Below, in pieces: positions 1 through 8,794 of a DNA stretch of 64,000 nt. A program made the translations under genes and the position numbers. Origin of the DNA: Rhodocyclaceae bacterium (GTDB taxonomy: Bacteria > Pseudomonadota > Gammaproteobacteria > Burkholderiales > Rhodocyclaceae); contig JAGRGB010000089.1 of assembly GCA_020445745.1 (NCBI GenBank), positions 1 to 64,000 on the forward strand, in the 5' to 3' direction. The notes beneath the pieces are model-generated. The model was not told the DNA's origin. It searched no databases and was given only the letters and a program-made list of their open reading frames with translations. Each line of letters starts with the position of its first letter. Within the stretch, counting starts at the first letter, position 1.

Positions 1-99
1 CTTGCCCTTGGACGAGATCCAGGTCGAATCGACGCAGTCGAGGACATAATCGCGCTCTCTTCCAGCAAGCGAGGGTCGATAGATTGGATATTTGATCAT
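1..99 (-). CDS. DegT/DnrJ/EryC1/StrS aminotransferase, N-terminal part (perosamine-synthase-like)
   Basis: Partial gene cut by the window start; only the first 33 codons are present. The ATG at 99 overlaps the stop of the upstream gene as ATGA, so the two are translationally coupled. The peptide begins MIKYPIYRPSLAG and continues through a D-S-T-W-I-S-S-K-G-K stretch. This is the typical opening of PLP-dependent sugar aminotransferases of the DegT family, where P-S-L-x-G-x-E and the S/T-x-W-[IV]-S-S-x-G segment are conserved. Perosamine synthases such as RfbE/Per start this way and use GDP-4-keto-6-deoxymannose, the product of the gmd gene further up this operon. The family call is firm for such a short piece; the GDP-perosamine specificity is inference from context. 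Confidence 0.75.
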   Translation of the reverse strand, partial: MIKYPIYRPSLAGRERDYVLDCVDSTWISSKGK

Positions 100-2291
100 A
101 GGAGAATACCGAGCTCCCTAATTGCAACATGTCTGCCCGTCGTCACATCGACGACCGGAAGGTCGGCAATCAAATCGATCCCTTGCTCGATCGGAAGGAA
201 TGTCAAATTGCCGTCGGCATCCCTGGATTCGCGGAATTGTGCCTTCACATAAGCGTCCCTCGGCCAACGAGGCTCCAGATTCGCCAAACAGTCATCGCGA
301 ACGAAAAAGGCATTGTTGCCTGCCGAGTTCGAACAGATCAACGAATAGCCCTTTTGGCAGGCCAGGTGGTGCAGGGCGGCGAGTGATGCGCCAGCATAAA
401 GGTTCGAGAAATGCGCCTTTGTTCGGTCGAAATCCGGTCGGTAGGGCACGACGACTGAATCGACGGGGCCGAAGATTGCGTTGTATTCACAAACAACGAT
501 GCGGGGTGACACGATGTCGATGGCTTCCCACACCCAATAGTCCATGCCGTCGATGTCGACAGAAAGCAGACCGATGTCCCCTTCAATGCCTGCACCGGCG
601 ATGAGTTGATTGATGTTTTCGCGGCTGACAAATGCGGCGATCGCAGACAGATCATGCTGCCAATAGAGGGCGGAGCTCCTTATCGTGGAAACATGAGAGC
701 CGGAACTGTCCAACACGAGCCCTCGCCAGTTGTCCTTCAGGAGAAGCAATCGTGTGTTCGCCTCCGTATAGTCCTCGACGCCGAATTCGACAAAGACCTT
801 GTTGGGAATCGGGATGTGCTGCGTCAGGTACTGGATGATCCCGTCTTCGTCAAACTGGGAACTGATCCTGTAGGCGGCCTGTGTCGGCGAACCGACATCA
901 ATCGGGCGTGCGTCGAGAAGCCGGGCCGTATTGACATCTGTGGCCTCCTGGAATCTAGATGCCGCATGTTGCATCGTTCCGAGTGTTGCCAGGACGGAAT
1001 GCCCAAAATGCGCTAGTTCCTCATGGCGACGTTCCGCCGTACGAGCCAGTGTTTCCGTTCGTGAAATCATTTCGTCGGCACACTTGGCGGTCTCTCGTTC
1101 GTTGGCAATTACCAGGCCGTGCAGGGTGGTGACCGATTTCGCGAGTTCTCGAATCCGGGTCTCCTGGCGGGAAATGATCTCGACGGTATCCCCGGCGGCC
1201 TCCTGGCCGCTGGAAGCCACCAAGTCGCGCAAGTTGATGATGGAGTCCTCGAGATCGCGAATCCTGGCCTCCTGCACCGCAATGCGGTCGATTGCCGTAT
1301 GCAATTCGACGAGCAACTGGTGTTGGTCGCTCGCCAACCGGTAGATCGAATCGGTTCGCATGCGGAAGTCGGCAATGACGTCGGTGAGATCGTCGCGGTC
1401 AGGTGAGCGCGAATTCATGGCCTGACGAACGCGACCTGTGACGGCTATCATGAGGTTCCGCGCCAAACGGAGGGGTGAAAGCAGCCACGTAATGAGGCCT
1501 GAAGGCCGGGCCTTCGTTTTCGGAGAATCGATGATGTATTCGTCCTCGCAAAATGGTATGGCAGTGCTGAAGTATTTGTTTCGGACAAGTTCGATGAGCT
1601 TCTCGTGTTGAACCGTCTCACGATCAAAATTACTGGTGCTAAGTCCGCCCAGCGCGAACTTGCTGATCGTGCGCGGATAGTACTTTGCCGTGAATCCGTG
1701 CTGTACCAATGCCTGGACGTTGAGCTCATAGTCGCTGCCATCCGGCCACTCGGGCGAGAAAAAGCTGCATTTGGTGAAAACGTGGCGGCCGTAGAACACG
1801 GCCTGGTGGTGGATGTTCTGGTTCTGGAGGCAGGATCGATCGCGAACCTGGTCGTTCCTGCAGACCCTGTCCGGCACGAAACACGGATGTTCGAACTTGT
1901 CGGACGGCCGCAAAAGGTATGGTACGAAGTCGCCGAAGACGATGTCCGTTCCGGTGTTGTGGAAATAGTTCAATGCCTCTTCGCAGACCCTGTCGTCAAT
2001 GAAGACATCACCGGCGTTGAGAAAGATGAGGACATCGCCCGTCGCGGCCGCGACGCCCTTTTCCATCGCCTGGTATATTCCACCGTCCGGCTCACTGACG
2101 AAGTATGCGACGCCGAAGTCCCGCACGATATCAGCGGTGCCGTCAGTCGAGCCGCCATCGATCACGACATGTTCGACGGTCCGACAGGTCTGCGCCGACA
2201 CGCTCGCCAGCGTCTCCACAATGGAATCCGCGCAGTTCAGGGTCACGGTGATGACCGTGATCGAGGTGGGATTGGTGGCTGCGCTAGGCAT
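96..2291 (-). CDS. GT2 glycosyltransferase fused to coiled coil and FkbM/NNMT-like C-terminal domain
   Basis: 731-residue multidomain protein. Residues about 10-230 are a family 2 (GT-A) glycosyltransferase: TVITVTLNCADSI start, V-I-D-G-G-S-T-D-G-T, and a metal-binding-type N-A-G-D at about 92-95, resembling the WcaA/colanic-acid type. Residues about 315-450 form a coiled coil with an internal duplication (QEARIRDLEDS and QETRIRELAKS). Residues about 470-731 resemble small-molecule methyltransferase-like domains (FVEFGVEDYTEANTRLLLL, LLSVDIDGMDYWVWEAI, VVCEYNAIFG), with an acidic G-V-E and D-I-D-G-x-D in place of a canonical motif I. It probably transfers a sugar to a polysaccharide repeat and may modify it. 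Its stop overlaps the start of the aminotransferase gene. Confidence 0.8.
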   Translation of the reverse strand: MPSAATNPTSITVITVTLNCADSIVETLASVSAQTCRTVEHVVIDGGSTDGTADIVRDFGVAYFVSEPDGGIYQAMEKGVAAATGDVLIFLNAGDVFIDDRVCEEALNYFHNTGTDIVFGDFVPYLLRPSDKFEHPCFVPDRVCRNDQVRDRSCLQNQNIHHQAVFYGRHVFTKCSFFSPEWPDGSDYELNVQALVQHGFTAKYYPRTISKFALGGLSTSNFDRETVQHEKLIELVRNKYFSTAIPFCEDEYIIDSPKTKARPSGLITWLLSPLRLARNLMIAVTGRVRQAMNSRSPDRDDLTDVIADFRMRTDSIYRLASDQHQLLVELHTAIDRIAVQEARIRDLEDSIINLRDLVASSGQEAAGDTVEIISRQETRIRELAKSVTTLHGLVIANERETAKCADEMISRTETLARTAERRHEELAHFGHSVLATLGTMQHAASRFQEATDVNTARLLDARPIDVGSPTQAAYRISSQFDEDGIIQYLTQHIPIPNKVFVEFGVEDYTEANTRLLLLKDNWRGLVLDSSGSHVSTIRSSALYWQHDLSAIAAFVSRENINQLIAGAGIEGDIGLLSVDIDGMDYWVWEAIDIVSPRIVVCEYNAIFGPVDSVVVPYRPDFDRTKAHFSNLYAGASLAALHHLACQKGYSLICSNSAGNNAFFVRDDCLANLEPRWPRDAYVKAQFRESRDADGNLTFLPIEQGIDLIADLPVVDVTTGRHVAIRELGILL

Positions 2292-2617
2292 TCGTGTCGT
2301 CGTACTGCTTCATGGAATGGGTCAGAATTGCGTGATGGCCATGCGTCGGGCCCGTACAGCCATGGCCTCGAGCGTGCGAAACGACGCCGCCGGGCAGTGG
2401 CAGCGTCCGCCCGGGAAACGTCGCACGACAGCAATGGCAGTCATTCGCGGACGAATGCTGAGCAACCGGTGGCGTAGTCAGCGAAAAGTGAGGGTCTCGA
2501 ATCCGCTCGTCCTGCCGGGCACGGGCAGCCGCGCCGGCTCCGATGGCGGTATGCGTCAGGTGACTGGGCGTACAATTCATGGGCTCGCACGGACGACTCG
2601 GCAGCAATTCATCGGAT
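2292..2617. other. 326-bp spacer in the polysaccharide operon, no gene seen
   Basis: Gap between the Wzt-like ATPase gene and the GT2 fusion gene, both on the minus strand. Open frames here are extensions of the flanking genes in other phases and show no recognisable protein. I saw no hairpin with a T-tract, no -24/-12 element and no convincing -35/-10 pair on the minus strand. It is unusually long for this otherwise tightly packed operon (neighbouring gaps are 0-24 bp), so a secondary promoter or the remnant of a lost gene is possible. Confidence 0.4.
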
Positions 2618-3337
2618 TCACGTTTTCTTCTGACTGGCAGCCCGCTCCGCGTTGTGGCGCTGATAGGCTGACAGCACTGTTTTCGGATCGCCGAGAAGTT
2701 TGACCATTCCATCGTCGAGCCAAAGTACACGAGCTGAAAGATTTCGTAGTTGTTCGAGCGAATGGGACACCAGGACGACGGTTTGATCCGAAGCCAGTTT
2801 TGCACGCATGGCGTGTTCCGCCTTCTGGCGAAAGCCGATATCTCCCACGCTGAGCACTTCGTCGATCAGCAGGACATCGGCCTTCATGGTCAGCGCGACA
2901 GAAAACCCCAGTCGCGAGCGCATGCCGCTGGAGTAGGTCTTCAAGGGTTCGTCGATGGAATCCTCGAGTTCGGCGAATGCAATGATCTCGTCCAGGCACT
3001 TGGCCACCTCCTTGCGACGATTGCCCAGCAGGACGCCGCTCAGCAGGGCATTGTCGCGGCCACTCAATTCCGGGTCGAAACCCAGAGCCAGAGACAGGAG
3101 CATGATCCGCTCGCACCGGGTGACGATATGTCCGTGGTTGGGTCGGTAGATTCCGGCCAGGATGCGCAGCAGGGTGGACTTGCCGCTGCCGTTGCCGCCA
3201 ACGACACCGAGTGTTTCGCCCGCTACGATATCGAAGCTGACGTCTTTCAGTGCGGTGCGATAGGTATGACGGAAGAAGGAATGGCGTGTCTTGTAGCTCA
3301 GACCGACGCTCGAGAGGGTGACGATCGGCTCGGTCAT
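2618..3337 (-). CDS. Polysaccharide ABC exporter ATPase, short Wzt/KpsT type
   Basis: 239-residue ATP-binding subunit that would power export of a lipid-linked polysaccharide through the Wzm-like channel encoded just upstream. Walker A is GGNGSGKST (about residues 47-55), the signature is the Wzt-type Y-S-S-G-M, and Walker B is VLLIDEVLSVGD. The protein stops soon after the nucleotide-binding domain, so it lacks the C-terminal substrate-binding domain of O8/O9a-type Wzt and is closer to KpsT or Wzt of chain-length-independent systems. Its ATG directly abuts the stop of the permease gene. The second exporter at 27842-29840 has the extended form. Confidence 0.92.
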   Translation of the reverse strand: MTEPIVTLSSVGLSYKTRHSFFRHTYRTALKDVSFDIVAGETLGVVGGNGSGKSTLLRILAGIYRPNHGHIVTRCERIMLLSLALGFDPELSGRDNALLSGVLLGNRRKEVAKCLDEIIAFAELEDSIDEPLKTYSSGMRSRLGFSVALTMKADVLLIDEVLSVGDIGFRQKAEHAMRAKLASDQTVVLVSHSLEQLRNLSARVLWLDDGMVKLLGDPKTVLSAYQRHNAERAASQKKT

Positions 3338-4108
3338 TCACTGCACTACCAGGCGGGCGTACACGGGGTCGTTGCGGCGAAACACGTAGAGCATGAAGCC
3401 GATCGCTGCAAGGCTGGCGACTGCTACCTGGCCAATTGCCAGCCAATCGGGCCATGATCCGCGCATGAGGACGGTTCGATACGCTTCGATCAGGGTTGCA
3501 AGTGGGTTTAGCAGGAAGATCTCGCGATGCTCCGGAAGGAGTGTCGTCCGAAAATCATAGAATATTCCCGAAGCAAACATCACCATCGTCATTCCCGTTC
3601 CGATGATGAATTTGAAGTCGGGAATGAACGGCGTGACCGCGGCGCAGAACAGTGCCAGCCCTGAAATCAGCAGGAGCTGGACGAGAACCAGCAGTGGCAG
3701 GGCGAGCCAATGATTTCCCGGTGGGTAACCCATCGCGGCCAGGAAACCGAAGAGACAAATGAACACGAGCGATTGCTTTACGACATCCTGCGCGACAACC
3801 AGGAGCGGGAAGAACGCCTTGGGGATCGCCGTCTGCATGATCAGGCCGCGGCCGGCCATGATCGAATTCGCGGAATTGCTTACGCTGCGTGAAAACCACA
3901 AGAACGGAATCTGGCCGCAGAGCAGGAAGACGACGAAATTGGGACCCCCGCGATTGAGCATGACGTCGAAGACCAAATAGAACAGCGCTACATGAAGGGT
4001 GGGCTCCAGCAGCCACCACAGATAGTTGAGATAGGTCTTCGAAGCTTCGGACTTCAAGTTGAAGCGCAGATGCAGCCAAAAGGCTTCATTGAGATTCGCA
4101 ATTTTCAT
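3338..4108 (-). CDS. Polysaccharide ABC exporter permease, Wzm/KpsM type
   Basis: 256-residue ABC-2 membrane subunit with about six hydrophobic segments (for example TLHVALFYLVFDVML, LVFICLFGFLAAMGY and LLLISGLALFCAAVTPF). The segment L-W-W-L-L-E-P near residue 30 and the late L-N-P-L-A-T-L-I-E-A-Y-R motif are typical of Wzm/KpsM proteins. It should form the inner-membrane channel for a lipid-linked glycan with the ATPase encoded immediately downstream. It lies 3 bp after the GDP-fucose synthase gene, placing export in the same transcript as sugar-nucleotide synthesis. Confidence 0.92.
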   Translation of the reverse strand: MKIANLNEAFWLHLRFNLKSEASKTYLNYLWWLLEPTLHVALFYLVFDVMLNRGGPNFVVFLLCGQIPFLWFSRSVSNSANSIMAGRGLIMQTAIPKAFFPLLVVAQDVVKQSLVFICLFGFLAAMGYPPGNHWLALPLLVLVQLLLISGLALFCAAVTPFIPDFKFIIGTGMTMVMFASGIFYDFRTTLLPEHREIFLLNPLATLIEAYRTVLMRGSWPDWLAIGQVAVASLAAIGFMLYVFRRNDPVYARLVVQ

Positions 4109-4111
4109 GGG

Positions 4112-5092
4112 TCAGCGGTGGTCTGCGGCCGGAGCATCCCCGTGATCGAGATACCAGCGGTAGGTGCGTCGCAGACCTTCGTCCAGACTGGTTCGGCTGC
4201 GCCAGCCGAGACGGTTCAGCCTCGACGTGTCCATCAGCTTGCGTCGAGTGCCGTCGGGCTTGGTCGAGTCGAACTGGATCTCTCCGGGGTATCCGACGAC
4301 GGTTCTGACTTTGTCGGCCAGGTCGGCAATGGAACAGTCTTCCCCCGTTCCGACATTTATGTGCGATAGCATCGGCGTGGTCGCCGCATCGTAGTCGGAT
4401 TTTCGAAGGCCCAATACGAAAGCCGCGGCATCGGCCAGATCGTCCACGAACAGGAACTCGCGCTTGGGGGTACCGCTTCCCCACACCACGACCCGAGGGG
4501 CGCCTTCTTGCTTGGCCTCGTGAAATCGCCTGACCAGGGCCGGAATCACATGGGAGTTCTGGGGATGGAAGTTGTCACCCGGCCCATACAGGTTGGTCGG
4601 CATCAGTGAGCGAAAGTCGGTGCCATGCTGCCGGTTGTAGGACTCGCAAAGCTTGATGCCGGCGATCTTGGCGATCGCGTAGGGTTCGTTGGTGGGTTCG
4701 AGCGTTCCGGTCAGCAGGGCATCTTCTCGCATCGGTTGCGCCGCCGCTCTCGGGTAGATGCACGAACTTCCGAGGAACAGCAGGCGCTTGACACCATTTG
4801 CGAACGCGGCATGGATGACGTTGGCCTCGATCATCAGGTTTTCGTAGATGAAATCCGCGGGATAGGTGTCGTTGGCGTAAATGCCGCCGACCTTGGCCGC
4901 CGCCAGCACCACGTAGTCGGGTTTCTCGGTCGAGAAGAAGCGCCGAACCGCTGGCTGATCCGTCAGATCGAGTTCCGAGTGGGTGCGTGCGAGCAGGTTT
5001 TGGCAACCCGCTGCGCGCAAGTTGCGGGTGATCGCGGCACCGACCAGTCCCCGATGGCCTGCGACGTAGATTCTTGCGGTCCTGTCCATCAC
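4112..5092 (-). CDS. fcl: GDP-L-fucose synthase
   Basis: 326-residue short-chain dehydrogenase/reductase that epimerises and reduces GDP-4-keto-6-deoxy-D-mannose to GDP-L-fucose with NADPH in the cytoplasm. Visible family marks are the nucleotide-binding G-H-R-G-L-V-G (about residues 13-19), [13 protein letters not shown], the catalytic Y-A-I-A-K, and N-L-Y-G-P-G-D-N-F, all characteristic of Fcl/WcaG. Length matches the family. The start has two consecutive ATG codons (5092 and 5089). It lies 24 bp downstream of gmd, which makes its substrate. Confidence 0.95.
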   Translation of the reverse strand: MMDRTARIYVAGHRGLVGAAITRNLRAAGCQNLLARTHSELDLTDQPAVRRFFSTEKPDYVVLAAAKVGGIYANDTYPADFIYENLMIEANVIHAAFANGVKRLLFLGSSCIYPRAAAQPMREDALLTGTLEPTNEPYAIAKIAGIKLCESYNRQHGTDFRSLMPTNLYGPGDNFHPQNSHVIPALVRRFHEAKQEGAPRVVVWGSGTPKREFLFVDDLADAAAFVLGLRKSDYDAATTPMLSHINVGTGEDCSIADLADKVRTVVGYPGEIQFDSTKPDGTRRKLMDTSRLNRLGWRSRTSLDEGLRRTYRWYLDHGDAPAADHR

Positions 5093-5116
5093 GGATGCCC
5101 CGGCCTCGCGCAGGTA

Positions 5117-6211
5117 CTATTCATGGTAGTCGAAGGTCTTGAAGCCATGCTCTCGGACGAGCGCATCTCGCTTGGCCAATTCGAGATCGTGAGCCATCAT
5201 CTCGTCGATCATCTGCTCGAGGGTGATCCTCGGTTGCCAGCCGAGCCGTTCTCTGGCCTTGGTGGCGTCGCCAAGCAAGGTTTCGACCTCGGTTGGTCTG
5301 AAGTAGCGTGGATCGACCGCCACGACGCACTTCCCGGTTTCGGCGTCGTACCCCTTTTCGTTTTCGAGTTCTCCTTCCCAGCGCAAGGTCTTGCCGAGAT
5401 GGCGGTAGGCAAGATCGACGAAGTCGCGCACGGAATACTGCACGCCGGTAGCGATGCAGAAGTCTTCGGCCTGATCCTGCTGCAGCATCAGCCACTGCAT
5501 TTCGACGTAGTCCTTTGCGTGGCCCCAATCGCGCAAGGCGTTCAGATTGCCGAGGAAGAGGCAGTCCTGCAGACCGAGACTGATTCTGGCGAGGGCGCGT
5601 GTGATCTTGCGGGTGACGAAGGTTTCGCCGCGCAGCGGCGACTCGTGGTTGAAGAGGATGCCGTTGCAGGCGTATATGCCATAGGCTTCGCGATAGTTGA
5701 CGGTGATCCAGTAGGCGTACAGTTTTGCTGCGGCATAGGGCGATCGCGGGTAGAAGGGCGTGGTCTCGCGCTGGGGGATTTCCTGAACCTTGCCGAACAG
5801 TTCCGATGTCGAAGCCTGGTAGTACTTGGTCTTCTTTTCCAGCCCGAGAATGCGAATCGCCTCGAGGATGCGCAGGGCTCCGAGGGCGTCGGAATTTGCC
5901 GTGTATTCCGGCGATTCGAATGACACCGCGACGTGGCTCTGGGCGCCGAGATTGTAGATTTCGTCGGGCTGCACAGACTGGATGATGCGAATCAGGTTCG
6001 TCGAGTCGGTCAGGTCGCCGTAGTGAAGAATGAATCTCGGATCTTTCTCGTGGGGATCCTGGTACAGGTGATCGATGCGGTCCGTATTGAAGGACGACGC
6101 CCTGCGCTTGATGCCGTGCACCAGGTATCCCTTGCCCAGCAGGAACTCCGCCAGGTAGGAACCGTCCTGGCCTGTTACCCCGGTGATCAATGCGATCCTT
6201 TTCTCATTCAT
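5117..6211 (-). CDS. gmd: GDP-mannose 4,6-dehydratase
   Basis: 364-residue enzyme that converts GDP-D-mannose to GDP-4-keto-6-deoxy-D-mannose, the precursor of GDP-L-fucose, GDP-rhamnose and GDP-perosamine. The NADP site is [19 protein letters not shown] at residues about 7-25; the catalytic Y-x-x-x-K lies in [17 protein letters not shown][11 protein letters not shown] is present. The open frame extends 49 codons further upstream, but that part is arginine-rich and unlike the family; the ATG at 6211 ([11 protein letters not shown]) gives the usual length. No strong Shine-Dalgarno is visible before it. It is the entry point of the GDP-deoxysugar branch in this operon. Confidence 0.95.
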   Translation of the reverse strand: MNEKRIALITGVTGQDGSYLAEFLLGKGYLVHGIKRRASSFNTDRIDHLYQDPHEKDPRFILHYGDLTDSTNLIRIIQSVQPDEIYNLGAQSHVAVSFESPEYTANSDALGALRILEAIRILGLEKKTKYYQASTSELFGKVQEIPQRETTPFYPRSPYAAAKLYAYWITVNYREAYGIYACNGILFNHESPLRGETFVTRKITRALARISLGLQDCLFLGNLNALRDWGHAKDYVEMQWLMLQQDQAEDFCIATGVQYSVRDFVDLAYRHLGKTLRWEGELENEKGYDAETGKCVVAVDPRYFRPTEVETLLGDATKARERLGWQPRITLEQMIDEMMAHDLELAKRDALVREHGFKTFDYHE

Positions 6212-6293
6212 TGGATTTGGATTCAATCTTGAAGTGCAGTGGATAGGTCGAAGTAAGGCGCGATCCCGGTGGCGAGCCACTCGATCGCGCCGG

Positions 6294-6704
6294 TCAATTG
6301 CCCCCGTGCTCCGCCGCTTCCGCCGGCGCCGCGGACGGCGGATTCGCAGCCGGCGCATGGGCGTTTGCGGATGAATCGAGGTCCGCTTCGATCATCGCGA
6401 GCCGCTGTGTCAGGCGCCGGATCCTGATTTCCTGGTGGGTCGTCTCGATATCGGCCTGCAATGCCCTTAGAGCAAGAGCCGACAGGGCCAGCAGAATGAC
6501 CAGGGTGGGGCCGTAGCTGATTCCGAAGAGTGCTGCGATGCGGTCGGACAAGCCGGGCGCAATGCCGACGACAAGGGATGTCACCGCACATGCGAGCCAG
6601 AACACGGCGTGGCTGAGATGCAGGTGGCCACGGCGTACCAGGATGAGGATCGCGATGCCGAGGGCCACGCCCAGCGTAGCGGAAAAGAAATGGTAGTTGA
6701 TCAC
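6294..6704 (-). CDS. DUF2304 membrane protein
   Basis: 136-residue protein starting with GTG at 6704, which overlaps the stop of the upstream glycosyltransferase as GTGA. Three hydrophobic segments ([50 protein letters not shown]) are followed by a short helical [12 protein letters not shown] segment and an Ala/Pro-rich tail. The pattern matches DUF2304 proteins, which are repeatedly found next to dolichyl-phosphate-mannose-synthase-like GT2 genes and are thought to anchor or assist them. The annotated frame runs much further upstream, but that is a shadow of the glycosyltransferase gene. Family assignment is by pattern recognition. Confidence 0.8.
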   Translation of the reverse strand: MINYHFFSATLGVALGIAILILVRRGHLHLSHAVFWLACAVTSLVVGIAPGLSDRIAALFGISYGPTLVILLALSALALRALQADIETTHQEIRIRRLTQRLAMIEADLDSSANAHAPAANPPSAAPAEAAEHGGN

Positions 6705-8542
6705 GCTGTCCTGCCAGCCTTGCGCCCGTATCTGCCGGCGATGCAAAGGAGCGTTGTCTGGGCCATGTAACGGGCAACTGCCAGCCACGAGCAAAAGATG
6801 CGACTCTTGCCGGTACTCCTCAGGGCCATCGCGACAGGCACCTCGGTGATGGTAAGGCCGTGGGCCCTCAGGAGCAGAAGCACGCCGAGATCCTGATAGT
6901 CGAGCAAGGTGGCGTCGCGGCTGGCCAGCAGGAATATTGCGGCGCGGTCGTAGAAGCGAAAACCCGACGTCAGATCGGCGATGCTGAAGCCGGACAGCCT
7001 TCTGAACCATGCCCAGGCGAGTTTGCGAAGCCGGCTGCCGCGCTCGGGGCAGGCGCCGATCACCACGTTGGCGGCCCATCTCGCGCGCAGCAGGTTGGGC
7101 AATTCCGCGACCTCGTGCTGACCATCTGCATCCATCGTCACGACGCCGGTATAGCCGTGGCGGGCGGCGTAGCGGATGCCGGTCTGCAGCGCGCCCCAGG
7201 CACCCAGCGGCAGGGCCGGTTCGAGCACGGTCGCGCCGGCGAGGCGGGCCGAGTCGGCGGTCTCGTCCTGGCTGTGATCGTTGACGACGACGACGTCGTG
7301 CCAGCCGCTGGCTTGCAGCCGCGACACGACGGCACCGATCGTGGCCGCCTCGTTGCGGGCCGGGATCACGATCAGGATGCGGTCGCCATGGGCCGGGCGG
7401 CGTTCTCCCGGGTGCGGGTAGATGCGCGCCAGGGCCTCGACGGATTCGTCGATCGAATAGCGGGTATCGAGCGCCCGGCGCCCGGCGCTGCCCAGGCGCC
7501 GACAGTAATCGCGGTCGTTCGACAGGCGGTGGATGTTGTCGCGCCAGTCCCCGACGTCGTCGAGTCGTGCCAGCAGACCGGCGCCGGCCTGGCTCACCAG
7601 CCACGGCATGCCCGAGCCGGGCAGGTCGGTGACCAGGCAGGGGCGCGCCATCGCCATGGCTTCGAGTACCGCGACGCCGAACGCCTCGGTGCGTTCGCGA
7701 GAGGGCAGGCAGAACAGGTCGCAGCGGCCCAGGAGGTCGAACTTTTCCCGCTCGCCTAGGCTGCCTCGCAGGCGGATGCGATCGGCAGCTGGGCCGGGCA
7801 GGGCTGCGACCCTGGCCTCCAGGGCAGGGCGTTCCTCGCCGTCGCCGACGATGTCCAGTTCGACGCCCGGCACCTGCGAGACCGCGTCGATCAAGGTCTC
7901 GAATCCCTTGTAGTAGGTGAGTCGCCCGATCGAAACGATGCGAAACGGCTCCGCTGAGCTCGAGGCAGCCGCCGCTTGGCAGGGCGGAGGGGGCAGGCGA
8001 CCGATGTCTATGCCGAGGGGCAGCACCGAACATTTCCCGCGCCACGGGGCGAGGGGCTCGCTGCTGGCCAGGTAGGGCGGCGAGGTGGCGATGATGCGCT
8101 CCGCGCGCTCGAGCAGCGCCCGTTCGAACGGCCGGTAGAGACGGTAGGCCAGTGCCAGCTTTTTCCGAATGCGGGACGGCACGATGTCGGCGTGCCAGTG
8201 GATCACCCACGGCAGCCTGCGGGCTGCGGGTACGGCGAGTGCCCAGAGCGCGGACAGGTTCGGCACATGGAGGTGCAGCACCTGCGGCTTGAAGTCGCGG
8301 ATCGCTCGTGCCAGGCCGAGCGGGAATCCGAGGGCGATGGGCGCGAACACGAAGGAGAAATGCACTGCAACGCGCCGCAGCCAGTCGGGGTCGTCCTGTC
8401 GTGGCTCGCCGTGCACCAGCGCGAAGGCCGCCTGGCCGGCGTTGCGCTGGGCTGCGACGAGGTCGGCGAGATAGGTTTCGATGCCGCCACGTACGGGCGG
8501 AAAGAACTTTCCGACATGAAGCACGCGGGGCAGGCCGGCCAT
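6701..8542 (-). CDS. GT4-GT2 bifunctional glycosyltransferase
   Basis: 613-residue fusion. Residues 1 to about 370 are a GT-B family 4 glycosyltransferase: RVLHVGKFFPPVRGGIETYL at the N-terminus, then SVLPLGIDI, RIVSIGRLTYYKGFETLIDA and the E-A-F-G-V-A-V-L-E donor-binding motif. From about residue 385 a GT2 domain like polyprenol-phosphate mannosyltransferase follows: ILIVIPARNEAATIGAVV, D-V-V-V-V-N-D-H-S-Q-D-E-T, and the metal-binding M-D-A-D-G-Q-H. The start was moved to the ATG at 8542, preceded by AGGAA, because the 49 upstream codons do not resemble protein. The two domains may add consecutive sugars, or one may make a lipid-linked sugar; this is inference. Confidence 0.85.
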   Translation of the reverse strand: MAGLPRVLHVGKFFPPVRGGIETYLADLVAAQRNAGQAAFALVHGEPRQDDPDWLRRVAVHFSFVFAPIALGFPLGLARAIRDFKPQVLHLHVPNLSALWALAVPAARRLPWVIHWHADIVPSRIRKKLALAYRLYRPFERALLERAERIIATSPPYLASSEPLAPWRGKCSVLPLGIDIGRLPPPPCQAAAASSSAEPFRIVSIGRLTYYKGFETLIDAVSQVPGVELDIVGDGEERPALEARVAALPGPAADRIRLRGSLGEREKFDLLGRCDLFCLPSRERTEAFGVAVLEAMAMARPCLVTDLPGSGMPWLVSQAGAGLLARLDDVGDWRDNIHRLSNDRDYCRRLGSAGRRALDTRYSIDESVEALARIYPHPGERRPAHGDRILIVIPARNEAATIGAVVSRLQASGWHDVVVVNDHSQDETADSARLAGATVLEPALPLGAWGALQTGIRYAARHGYTGVVTMDADGQHEVAELPNLLRARWAANVVIGACPERGSRLRKLAWAWFRRLSGFSIADLTSGFRFYDRAAIFLLASRDATLLDYQDLGVLLLLRAHGLTITEVPVAMALRSTGKSRIFCSWLAVARYMAQTTLLCIAGRYGRKAGRTA

Positions 8543-8794
8543 TGGTTCCTGACTCACGATCCGACCCGCATTTTTCAGACTCTCTCCCGGCGCTGGACTC
8601 CCCGCGCAAGCCCTGTGAGTTCGGCGGGGCTTCATTCGGCGACCGCGTCCGTGCGCTGCCCGTCGTGCTCCCCGCTGCAGGGCATGCATGGTGAGCCGGC
8701 CGCGGGTGTCGCGCCAGGCTCACGAGCTAGGGGTAAACAAGCGATTGTAGTAGCATGGCGCGTCCTATGCAAAGCGCGTTGCAAAGGCCGGCCG

